DNA of 7,865 nucleotides from Candidatus Gerdarchaeota archaeon (GTDB taxonomy: Archaea > Asgardarchaeota > Heimdallarchaeia > JABLTI01), in assembly GCA_016839405.1 (NCBI GenBank), contig JAEOUJ010000266.1:1-7865 (forward strand), given 5' to 3'. The translations under genes were made by a program, and so were the position numbers. This document shows, piece after piece, positions 1 through 6,314 of this stretch (position 1 is the stretch's first letter; each line of letters opens with the position of its first letter). Below the pieces are notes generated by a model. The model did no database searches. It had not been told where the DNA came from and saw nothing but the letters and a program-made list of their open reading frames with translations.

Positions 1-63
1 CGATATTGCTTTTATTTTATTAATTAATTCTGCATCTCGAGTAGCATATTCGATAGTATCCAT
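1..63 (-). CDS. Partial 5' end of a third operon gene, product unknown
   Basis: Seen: on the minus strand an ATG at 63-61 opens a frame that stays open for 21 codons to the window edge. The predicted protein begins MDTIEYATRD and continues with a Lys/Ile-rich stretch. A Shine-Dalgarno-like AGGTG at 75-71 overlaps the stop codon of mvhD and sits 7 nt before the ATG, so translation is probably coupled to mvhD. Inference: it is the third gene of the hdrA-mvhD operon. HdrA/MvhD operons often go on to other redox subunits (HdrC-type ferredoxins, FrhB-like or hydrogenase subunits), but these 21 residues contain no cysteine or motif that would identify one. No function is assigned. Confidence 0.6.
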   Translation of the reverse strand, partial: MDTIEYATRDAELINKIKAIS

Positions 64-70
64 TTTAATA

Positions 71-75
71 CACCT
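71..75 (-). promoter_or_regulatory. Ribosome binding site overlapping the mvhD stop
   Basis: AGGTG on the minus strand matches part of the archaeal SD consensus GGAGGTGAT. It overlaps the TAG stop of mvhD (76-74) and lies 7 nt before the ATG at 63. This is the main support for the truncated downstream gene. Confidence 0.6.
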
Positions 76-520
76 ATTTATTTAAAGGGCTTGGGCCTAA
101 TTCTTTTAATTTATCTACCATTGTTTGAACTGTATCAGCGAATTTATTACCTTCACCAGCTGATATGAATTCCAATCTTAATCGGTCTTTTTCTATACCA
201 AATGACTCGAGTAGTTTATTTAAAAGTTCAACACGTTTAACTGTTTTATAATTCTGCGATATATAATGACAGTCACCAAGGTGACAGGCAGCGATTAATA
301 CTCCATCCGCACCATTCTCAAAAGCATCTATGATGAATTGAGGATCTACTCGACCAGAACACATAGTTCTGATTATTCTAATATTTGGTGGATATTTCAA
401 TCTTGATAATCCAGCCAAATCAGCTCCTGCATAAGAACACCAATTACAGCAAAAAGCTAGTAAATTAGGTTCAAATGTTTCGCTTTTTTCTTTTGTAACA
501 GTAGTTGTTTTCTGATTCAT
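74..520 (-). CDS. mvhD: MvhD/HdrD-family [2Fe-2S] electron-transfer subunit (methyl-viologen-reducing hydrogenase delta subunit)
   Basis: Known role: MvhD-type proteins are small cytoplasmic iron-sulfur proteins that pass electrons between a hydrogenase, formate dehydrogenase or other donor and HdrA. Seen: at 148 aa it has the usual family length. Cysteines lie at C24, C25 and C28 (CCNWC), C54 (MCSGR), C79 and C84 (CHLGDC), the conserved set that ligates the [2Fe-2S] cluster. The phrase GADGVLIAACHLGDCHY (71-86) is diagnostic for the family. The ATG start has a strong SD (GGAGGA at 532-527, 6 nt spacing). It lies only 19 nt after the hdrA stop, so the two are co-transcribed. The first 17 or so residues are polar, Thr/Lys-rich and probably disordered. 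No hydrogenase catalytic subunit is adjacent within the window, so its electron donor is unknown; it probably docks onto the neighbouring HdrA. Confidence 0.94.
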   Translation of the reverse strand: MNQKTTTVTKEKSETFEPNLLAFCCNWCSYAGADLAGLSRLKYPPNIRIIRTMCSGRVDPQFIIDAFENGADGVLIAACHLGDCHYISQNYKTVKRVELLNKLLESFGIEKDRLRLEFISAGEGNKFADTVQTMVDKLKELGPSPLNK

Positions 521-526
521 TTAATA

Positions 527-532
527 TCCTCC
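527..532 (-). promoter_or_regulatory. mvhD ribosome binding site
   Basis: GGAGGA on the minus strand, 6 nt before the mvhD ATG, within the 19-nt hdrA-mvhD gap. It is the strongest SD in the window and settles the mvhD start. Confidence 0.8.
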
Positions 533-539
533 AAAATTA

Positions 540-3500
540 CTATGGCGCAGGTGTAAGCGATTCTTTAAATGCATTTTCTATCATCGCCTCTATTTGTTTA
601 TCGGTATAATGATTCATAACTATTGCGTTAGATGGGCAAGTTACTGCACATGCACCACAACCTTCACATAATATTTTATTTATCTCGGAGCGTGTGTGCC
701 CTTCTTTATCTACTACTAGTGAGAGGGCACCGAAAGCACATGTAGATATACATGAACCACAACCGGAACATATATCATGATTTACTTCAGCAATAATTGC
801 TTCTTTCTCTATGCTTTTACTCTTTATTATTTTTGCAGCTAAAAGTGCTGCTGCTGTTCCTTGTGCTACTGAATCAGTTATATCAATTGGTCCTCTGCAA
901 GCACCAGCAATCAATTTCCCAGTTGATGCGGTTTCAACTGGACCTAATTTAATGTGCTTTTCTATAAAGAAACCATCTTTATCCATTGAACAACTTAATA
1001 ATTCTCCAATTTTCTTAGCATCTTCTTGTGGTTCCATTGCTGTTTGTAGAACTATCAAATCAGGTCTGTATCGAATGCTTTTACCTAAATCAGGATTGAA
1101 AACATCAAAATACTGTTTTCCATTTATATCTAATTTAATTTCACTTGGTATACCTTTAATATATTCAGCACCCATTGAGCGAGATTTATTATATAATTCT
1201 TCGTATCCTTTACCAAAGGATCGGATGTCCTTATAGAAAAGAAGTATATCTACTTCTGAATCATATTTGTTTTTCATTAGAAATGCATGTTTAATAGAAG
1301 CAGTGCAACAGTAACGAGAACAATACTCATGATAATGTTTGTCTCGACTGCCTACACAATTAATGAAAGCTATTGTTTTTGGTTTCCTTCCTGATGAAGG
1401 TACGTTTAATACACCTTCAGTTGGTCCAGCTGAATTAGTTAATCGTTCAAATTCCATTCCTGAAATTATATCAGGATATTCAGGATCCTTGTAATGGTAT
1501 TGTGGGATAACACTTGGATCAAATGTTTTATAACCAGTTGCAACAATAATTGTTCCGACTTTTTCTTTAAAGAGCATTGGAAGTGCTTCATGATCAATTG
1601 CACCAGCTTCACAAGCACGAACACATTCTTTACAAACGCCACAATTTGCACAATGTAAACATCTGCTGGCTTCTTTTCTAGCATCTTCTTCAGAATAGGG
1701 TTTTACTACTTCTAGATAGCAATTATCTATACGTGCATTTATTGGTTCTTTTGGCAGTGGAATTCTTTTAATATCATTTGCTCGTTCTATTGGTATCTCA
1801 TCTACAACTTTACCTATTCTTACACGTCCTTTGTAGATTTGTGAATGTGTTGTTGCTACTTCTGGTCGGCCAATATACAAATCTTCACCTTGAATATATC
1901 GATGAACAGATTCTGCAGCCCATTTTCCTGAAGCTATAGCTTCAATAACTGATTCTGGGCTATAGTAGAATTCTCCGCAACAAAAAATATGATGATGGGT
2001 TTTTGACTGCAATGTTTTGGTATCAATTAATAAATTGCCACTTTTATCTATCATATCTTCAGGAATGATACTTCTATCAAAATATTGACCTATGGCAACA
2101 AAAACGCAATCAAATTTCTCGACATATTCAGAACCTTCTATACAAATAGCTTTTCTGCGCCCATCAGGTCCAGGTTCTTCTAATTCAGTTTTAAGTAATT
2201 CAACTGAAGTTAATTTGCCATTATTACCTATGAATTTACTTATTTGAACTTTAGTGTCTAAAATAATTCCTTCTTCTATTGCATCGTCAATTTCTTCTTG
2301 ATATGCTGGCATCTCTATTTTACTACGACGATAAAGAACCTTAACTTCATCTGCGCCTAAACGTTTAGCTACTCGAGCAACATCTATTGCAGTGTTGCCA
2401 CCACCGATTACACCAATCTTACCTTTTAATTTGGTTATTTTCCTATCACAAACATCTTTTAGGAAATCTAATCCGGGAACAACTCCATCCAAATCTTCCC
2501 CTTCTACGAATAATTCATATGAACCTACTGCACCAGTTGCAATAATTACTGCATCATAGCCTTTACGTCGCAATAAACCTCTTTTCTTTAGATCATTAAA
2601 GGTAATTTCTGCATTTTGTCCTACACGAACACCTGTTTTCAATTCAACACCTAAATCAAGTATACGTTGTATTTCATGATCCAGAACATCTTTTGGCAAT
2701 CTGTAATCAGGTATTGCATATTGTAGAAGTCCACCAGCTTTTTGTTTCATTTCATATACTGTAACCTTATAACCTTTCTTTGCCAGCCACCAAGCTGACG
2801 ATAAACCAGAAGGTCCGGCACCAACTACAGCAATTTTTTCTTTATGTTGTTTTTGTATTGGTTCAACTTTGGATTCATTAATCATTTCCCTACGTTCCCA
2901 TTCACATATGAAATTTTTCAAAGCTCGAATGGAAACTGGTTCATCAACTTCTCCACGACCGCAGTATTCTTCGCAATGGCCTACGCATATTTTTCCGCAA
3001 ATTGAAGGAAATGGATTTTCTTCTCGAATAAGTTCAAGGGCATCTTTAAAATTACCCATTGCAATTAAGTTAACATATCCTTGTACATGGATATCTGCTG
3101 GACAACCATCTCTACATGGGGGAATACCTAATTTATCAATAGTATAACATTGTGGGACTGCTTGTGGAAATGGTATATATGTTGCTTTATGAGTAGTTAA
3201 TCCTTCATCAAATACACTGATTATATCTGTAGGACAATTCTTGGTACAGTCACCACATGAAGTACAAATTTCTGGATTTATATAGAGAGCTTTTTGCAAA
3301 ATCTCAACATCAAAATTCCCAACATAACCAGTAACTTTCGTTACCTCAGCATTTGTAATCATTTGTATTCTGGGATGATCCGCAACCTCTGCCATTTTTG
3401 GTGTTAAGATACAAGCAGAACAATCTTGCGTTGGAAATGTTTTATCCAATTGAGCCATCTTTCCACCAATAGTAGGCGTTTTTTCAACCAAGATGGTATC

Positions 3501-4001
3501 AATTTCTAAATCAGCTAATGATAAAGCTGAAGAAATTCCTGTTATACCACCACCTATTACCAAAGCTTTTGGAAAACCTGAAACTACATTTGGGTCTAAT
3601 GGTTGTAAAAGTGATGCACGACTAACAGCCATCCGAACTAGATCTTTGGCTTTTTGTGTAGCCTTTTCTACATCATCTGTGACCCATGAAACATGTTCAC
3701 GAATATTTGCCATCTCAAAGAGATACTTGTTTAAACCTGCAGCTTGAACTGTTTTACGGAATGTTTCTTCATGCATGCGGGGACTGCATGATGAAACAAC
3801 AATACGATTTAAATTATGCTCTTTAATATCCTCTTGAATTTTTTTCTGACTTGGTTTCGAACAGGAATATTTAAACGTATGAGCATAGGCGACATTTGGT
3901 AGTGCCTTAGCGTACTCGGTAACTTCCTCACATTTTATTGTTGAAGCTATATTTGAACCGCATTTACAAATATAGACTCCAATTCTGATTTCCTCGCTCA
4001 T
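540..4001 (-). CDS. hdrA: HdrA with a nested GltD/NfnB-like NAD(P)H-binding flavoprotein (long HdrA)
   Basis: Known role: HdrA is the FAD and Fe-S core of heterodisulfide reductase complexes, where flavin-based bifurcation occurs. Seen, in order: HdrA N-terminal domain, about 1-140, with candidate ligands C12, C14, C47 and C72; Rossmann FAD motif GGGITG (150-155); CSAC (194-197); ferredoxin motif C246/C249/C252/C256. HdrA sequence then runs to about residue 288 (YIPFPQAVP at 275-283). There a GltD-like module begins: Fe-S N-domain with C296, C300, C335, C339, C343 and C347; FAD motif GAGPSG (394-399); NAD(P)H motif GGGNTA (533-538) followed by YRRS (557-560), typical of NADPH-binding GltD/NfnB; flavin-closing segment 672-700. 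A six-cysteine motif (C781-C797) leads back into HdrA: ATGY (821-824), C882/C894/C898/C899, and a C-terminal 2x[4Fe-4S] ferredoxin (C1078-C1088, C1112-C1122). The length, 1153 aa, is about HdrA (650) plus GltD (480). The start has GGAG at 4017-4014, a longish 12-nt spacing. It is first in an operon with mvhD. Inference: it couples NAD(P)H to ferredoxin and a second Hdr/MvhD-linked acceptor or donor. HdrL-type long HdrAs in sulfate reducers are the nearest known analogues. Confidence 0.95.
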   Translation of the reverse strand: MSEEIRIGVYICKCGSNIASTIKCEEVTEYAKALPNVAYAHTFKYSCSKPSQKKIQEDIKEHNLNRIVVSSCSPRMHEETFRKTVQAAGLNKYLFEMANIREHVSWVTDDVEKATQKAKDLVRMAVSRASLLQPLDPNVVSGFPKALVIGGGITGISSALSLADLEIDTILVEKTPTIGGKMAQLDKTFPTQDCSACILTPKMAEVADHPRIQMITNAEVTKVTGYVGNFDVEILQKALYINPEICTSCGDCTKNCPTDIISVFDEGLTTHKATYIPFPQAVPQCYTIDKLGIPPCRDGCPADIHVQGYVNLIAMGNFKDALELIREENPFPSICGKICVGHCEEYCGRGEVDEPVSIRALKNFICEWERREMINESKVEPIQKQHKEKIAVVGAGPSGLSSAWWLAKKGYKVTVYEMKQKAGGLLQYAIPDYRLPKDVLDHEIQRILDLGVELKTGVRVGQNAEITFNDLKKRGLLRRKGYDAVIIATGAVGSYELFVEGEDLDGVVPGLDFLKDVCDRKITKLKGKIGVIGGGNTAIDVARVAKRLGADEVKVLYRRSKIEMPAYQEEIDDAIEEGIILDTKVQISKFIGNNGKLTSVELLKTELEEPGPDGRRKAICIEGSEYVEKFDCVFVAIGQYFDRSIIPEDMIDKSGNLLIDTKTLQSKTHHHIFCCGEFYYSPESVIEAIASGKWAAESVHRYIQGEDLYIGRPEVATTHSQIYKGRVRIGKVVDEIPIERANDIKRIPLPKEPINARIDNCYLEVVKPYSEEDARKEASRCLHCANCGVCKECVRACEAGAIDHEALPMLFKEKVGTIIVATGYKTFDPSVIPQYHYKDPEYPDIISGMEFERLTNSAGPTEGVLNVPSSGRKPKTIAFINCVGSRDKHYHEYCSRYCCTASIKHAFLMKNKYDSEVDILLFYKDIRSFGKGYEELYNKSRSMGAEYIKGIPSEIKLDINGKQYFDVFNPDLGKSIRYRPDLIVLQTAMEPQEDAKKIGELLSCSMDKDGFFIEKHIKLGPVETASTGKLIAGACRGPIDITDSVAQGTAAALLAAKIIKSKSIEKEAIIAEVNHDICSGCGSCISTCAFGALSLVVDKEGHTRSEINKILCEGCGACAVTCPSNAIVMNHYTDKQIEAMIENAFKESLTPAP

Positions 4002-4061
4002 TTAAAGGATAATCTCCGAAGATTTTAATATTTGGACTAGTCGCCAATACAAAGAAAATAA

Positions 4062-4079
4062 CTTATAAAAAGGTTTAAC
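4062..4079 (-). promoter_or_regulatory. Archaeal promoter (BRE + TATA box) of the hdrA-mvhD operon
   Basis: On the minus strand, GTTAAA (4079-4074) fits the BRE consensus RNWAAW. After CC it is followed by the TATA-like TTTTTATAAG (4071-4062). A start site about 25 nt downstream (near 4040) would give a leader of about 40 nt containing the SD GGAG (4017-4014). An inverted repeat CGG-N5-CCG (4079-4089) abuts the BRE and could be a regulator half-site pair, but it is short. Assigned by consensus only. Confidence 0.55.
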
Positions 4080-4193
4080 GGTATATCCGAACTTTTTTCC
4101 TTAAAGAAATTTTTTATTTTTTTTACACTTATTTTGTTAAAAAACACAAGATTAAAATTCAAGTAGATGAAATATTACCAAACTTAAGTGAAA

Positions 4194-4205
4194 TTATAGC
4201 TATAA
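4194..4205. promoter_or_regulatory. 12-bp perfect palindrome upstream of the first SDR gene
   Basis: TTATAGCTATAA is its own reverse complement. It ends 24 nt before the ATG at 4230 and 8 nt before the SD-like AAAGGAA (4214-4220). It could be an operator. Alternatively it contains the TATA element of a very short-leader transcript, since a start 25 nt downstream would fall at about 4222-4225. No better TATA box stands out in the T-rich stretch 4096-4135. AT-rich DNA produces such palindromes by chance, so confidence is low. Confidence 0.3.
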
Positions 4206-4229
4206 CAACTATCAAAGGAAAAAATACTA

Positions 4230-5213
4230 ATGAAAATTCTATTAACTGGTGCATTTGGTAATGTTGGTTCTAGTACCCTTGAAGCACTCCTAAAGAAAGA
4301 TAATTTAACAATAACTTGTTTTGATAAACGAACATTTGAAAACATGCGAGAAGCTAGGAAATTTAGAAAACATGTTAGAATTATTTGGGGAGATATTAGA
4401 AATAAGAAAAAAGTTGCTAAAGCAGTAGTAGATCAAGATATGGTACTTCATATTGCAGCAGTAATCCCACCAAAAGCGAATAAAAATAAAAAAAGAACGG
4501 AGCAAATTAACTTTGGTGGAACAAAAAATATTGTTGATGCTATGGAGAAACAAAAAGTAAAAGCCAAGATTATCTATACATCATCAGTTGCTGTTTATGG
4601 TGATGTTCGACATTTAGAGGATCCAACGATAAAAGAAGATTATCCATTTAATCCTAGTCCAGGAGATTTTTATGCAGTAACTAAAATAAAAGCAGAAGAA
4701 TATGTACGTAACTCATCGCTAGAATGGTGTGTATTTCGACTTAGTTATATCCCAAATTCCAAAAAAATAAAACTCACTCCATTAATGTTCAAAATGCCTC
4801 TTGATACTCCAATTGAAATGACTCATACAAAAGATTGTGGCAATGCTTTAGTTAATGCAATATTCGTTAATGAAATATGGGGAAGAATATTTAATCTCGG
4901 TGGGGGAAAAGATTGCCAAGTATATTATAACAAATTTATGGATACTATGTTACCATTAATGGGCATTGAAAAATTACCTGATGAAGCTTTTAGTAATGAA
5001 CCATTTCATTGTTGCTTTTATGATACAGAGGAAATCCAGGAATTATTACAATATCAAAAACATAATTTAAATGATTTATATGATGAAATGGTAAAAAATG
5101 CTCGAAGTAAAAGAATTTTAGCAAAAATGTTCAAACCAATCGTTAAACCATTTCTTTTAATTCTTTCACCATATTATAAGAAAAATAAGAAAATCTCTAA
5201 AGAAAAAGAATGA
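4230..5213 (+). CDS. NAD-dependent epimerase/dehydratase, extended SDR family (paralogue A)
   Basis: Known: extended SDRs are cytoplasmic Rossmann-fold enzymes, often nucleotide-sugar epimerases, dehydratases or sterol/flavanone-type dehydrogenases. Seen (327 aa): N-terminal TGAFGNVG (6-13, TGxxGxxG dinucleotide motif); an acidic residue after beta-2 (D32 in CFDKR) favouring NAD over NADP; GDIR (54-57), adenine-contacting; TSS (117-119) and Y148-AVT-K152, the catalytic Ser and YxxxK. The C-terminal half carries HCCFYDTEE (260-268) and ends in a basic, hydrophobic helix with SPYYKK (313-318) and a Lys-rich tail. That tail may be a peripheral membrane contact (inference). ATG start with AAAGGAA SD (4214-4220). 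It is followed after 46 nt by a paralogue in the same orientation. No sugar-biosynthesis neighbour fixes the substrate, so no specific reaction is assigned. Confidence 0.87.
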   Translation: MKILLTGAFGNVGSSTLEALLKKDNLTITCFDKRTFENMREARKFRKHVRIIWGDIRNKKKVAKAVVDQDMVLHIAAVIPPKANKNKKRTEQINFGGTKNIVDAMEKQKVKAKIIYTSSVAVYGDVRHLEDPTIKEDYPFNPSPGDFYAVTKIKAEEYVRNSSLEWCVFRLSYIPNSKKIKLTPLMFKMPLDTPIEMTHTKDCGNALVNAIFVNEIWGRIFNLGGGKDCQVYYNKFMDTMLPLMGIEKLPDEAFSNEPFHCCFYDTEEIQELLQYQKHNLNDLYDEMVKNARSKRILAKMFKPIVKPFLLILSPYYKKNKKISKEKE

Positions 5214-5247
5214 TCTTAAAAAAACTGAAAATCATACACTAAATAAT

Positions 5248-5262
5248 GGAGTTAGATGAGTG
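5248..5262 (+). promoter_or_regulatory. SD and GTG start of the second SDR gene
   Basis: GGAG at 5248-5251 lies 8 nt before GTG at 5260-5262, whose frame gives MQVLVTGAFG, aligning exactly with MKILLTGAFG of the upstream paralogue. The closer ATG at 5256 is out of frame, so GTG is the right start. The 46-nt gap after the first SDR gene has no obvious promoter, so the pair is probably co-transcribed. Confidence 0.75.
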
Positions 5263-6198
5263 CAAGTTTTAGTAACCGGTGCTTTTGGTATTGTTGGAAC
5301 TGCTGTAATACGACAATTAATAAATCTACAATTTAAAGTACGATGTTTTGATATCAAGAATCTTCGAACTAAAAGAATTGCACGTAGGTTTAGGAAAAAA
5401 GTTGAAGTTATTTGGGGGGACATTAGAGATAAAGAGAAGGTAAGGGAGATAGTAAAAGAGCAAGATGTTGTAATACATTTAGCTTTTATTCTCCCACCAT
5501 TAGTTAATCAGAAGCCAGAATATGCTCGAGAAGTTAATGTTAATGGAACTAAAAATCTAATAGAAGTAATGCAAGAGCTATCAAATCCACCTCGTTTAAT
5601 TTATTCTTCTTCTGTTGCGATTTATGGTGATGTGCGAGATGAGAAACAACCTATTCAAATTACAGCTCCTTATAAATCAACTGATTTTTACACGCAACAT
5701 AAAATAGAAACAATGGAATTGATTCAAAAATCATCACTTCAGCAATCAATATTCATTCTTGGTTTTGTTCCACCGCTAGATAGGTTGGTTTTTGATCCAT
5801 CGATGTTTGAAATGCCTTTAGATACAAAAATAGAAGTTATTCATTTAAGTGATTTAGCGATTGCTTTTGTAAATGGAATAACAAGCAAAGAAATTTGGGG
5901 AAAAATTTTACACATTGCTGGTGGAGAAAGTTGTAGATCTGTGTATAAAGACTTCCTTAAGAGAACAATGGAAGCTTTATCAATTGGGCAAATTCCTGAT
6001 GAAGCAATTCAAGGTACATTGCACCATTGTTGTTATTTGGATACTGAAGAGAGTCAGAGGTTATTAAACTACCAAAAACATTCTTTTGATGATATTATTA
6101 ATGAAATGCGAGAAAATAACAAAGTAATTGGTTTTTTAGTACGATTAATTCGACCTTTAGTTAGATTGTATCTTTTAAAAAAATCCCCTTATTATTAA
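5260..6198 (+). CDS. NAD-dependent epimerase/dehydratase, extended SDR family (paralogue B)
   Basis: Seen (312 aa): a co-linear paralogue of the preceding gene. Shared landmarks include TGAFGIVG (6-13), D31 in CFDIK, WGDIR (52-56), SSSVAIYGDVR (116-126), MPLDT (185-189), EIWGKI (211-216), HHCCYLDTEES (255-265) and a C-terminal RLIRPLVRLYLLKKSPYY tail. Catalytic S-Y-K residues are retained (Ser in 116-118, Y144, K148), but the YxxxK motif reads YTQHK. The usual Arg of the following strand (R170 in paralogue A, FRLSY) is replaced by Ile (FILGF), so its substrate pocket has diverged. GTG start with a good SD. It ends with TAA directly after SPYY and lacks the Lys-rich extension of paralogue A. 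Likely a tandem duplication followed by specialisation; the pair may form a heterodimer, since extended SDRs are usually dimers (inference). Substrate unknown. Confidence 0.86.
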   Translation: MQVLVTGAFGIVGTAVIRQLINLQFKVRCFDIKNLRTKRIARRFRKKVEVIWGDIRDKEKVREIVKEQDVVIHLAFILPPLVNQKPEYAREVNVNGTKNLIEVMQELSNPPRLIYSSSVAIYGDVRDEKQPIQITAPYKSTDFYTQHKIETMELIQKSSLQQSIFILGFVPPLDRLVFDPSMFEMPLDTKIEVIHLSDLAIAFVNGITSKEIWGKILHIAGGESCRSVYKDFLKRTMEALSIGQIPDEAIQGTLHHCCYLDTEESQRLLNYQKHSFDDIINEMRENNKVIGFLVRLIRPLVRLYLLKKSPYY

Positions 6199-6314
6199 AA
6201 AATACAACAAATATCAATTGTATTGACTCATAATTAATTGATTATAAAATTATATTTACTTATTTTAAGTCATTTTAGCATCTCTAGAAAAATTTGTGTT
6301 AATCATCTACTAAC
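6199..6314. terminator. Convergent AT-rich spacer with weak termination signals
   Basis: The SDR pair (plus) and the LVIVD gene (minus) converge here. The spacer holds a weak inverted repeat, ATCAATT (6213-6219) and AATTGAT (6236-6242), just after the SDR stop, then T-rich DNA in 6251-6275. On the minus strand a TTTTT run (about 6291-6287) lies about 25 nt after the LVIVD stop. Archaeal termination commonly uses T-runs, so both transcripts plausibly end here. No GC-rich terminator hairpin is seen. Confidence 0.35.

Noticed and set aside
811..1236. Plus-strand open frame of 141 codons inside hdrA
   Set aside because: It lies antisense to the well-conserved HdrA C-terminal region; no SD, no recognisable motif, and composition explained by the opposite strand.
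1466..1684. Minus-strand 72-codon frame overlapping hdrA in another frame
   Set aside because: Its codons are a shifted reading of the cysteine-rich HdrA segment; no independent motif.
2869..3747. Further plus-strand open frames (2869-3147 and 3493-3747) inside hdrA
   Set aside because: Antisense to HdrA domains with intact motifs; translated sequences resemble no family and lack start signals.
540..4001. Possibility that the long HdrA is two genes joined by an assembly or sequencing error
   Set aside because: The frame is continuous for 1153 codons, and both junctions fall cleanly at domain boundaries with HdrA resuming exactly where it left off. That pattern fits a biological insertion rather than random joining.
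4305..5423. Minus-strand frames antisense to the two SDR genes (4305-4553, 5232-5423)
   Set aside because: Antisense to clear Rossmann-fold coding sequence, no supporting SD or family resemblance.
6200..6300. Possible CRISPR, tRNA or insertion-sequence remnants in the AT-rich spacers
   Set aside because: No regularly spaced direct repeats, no cloverleaf-like GC stems, and no transposase fragments or terminal repeat pair were found in either the convergent or right-hand spacer.
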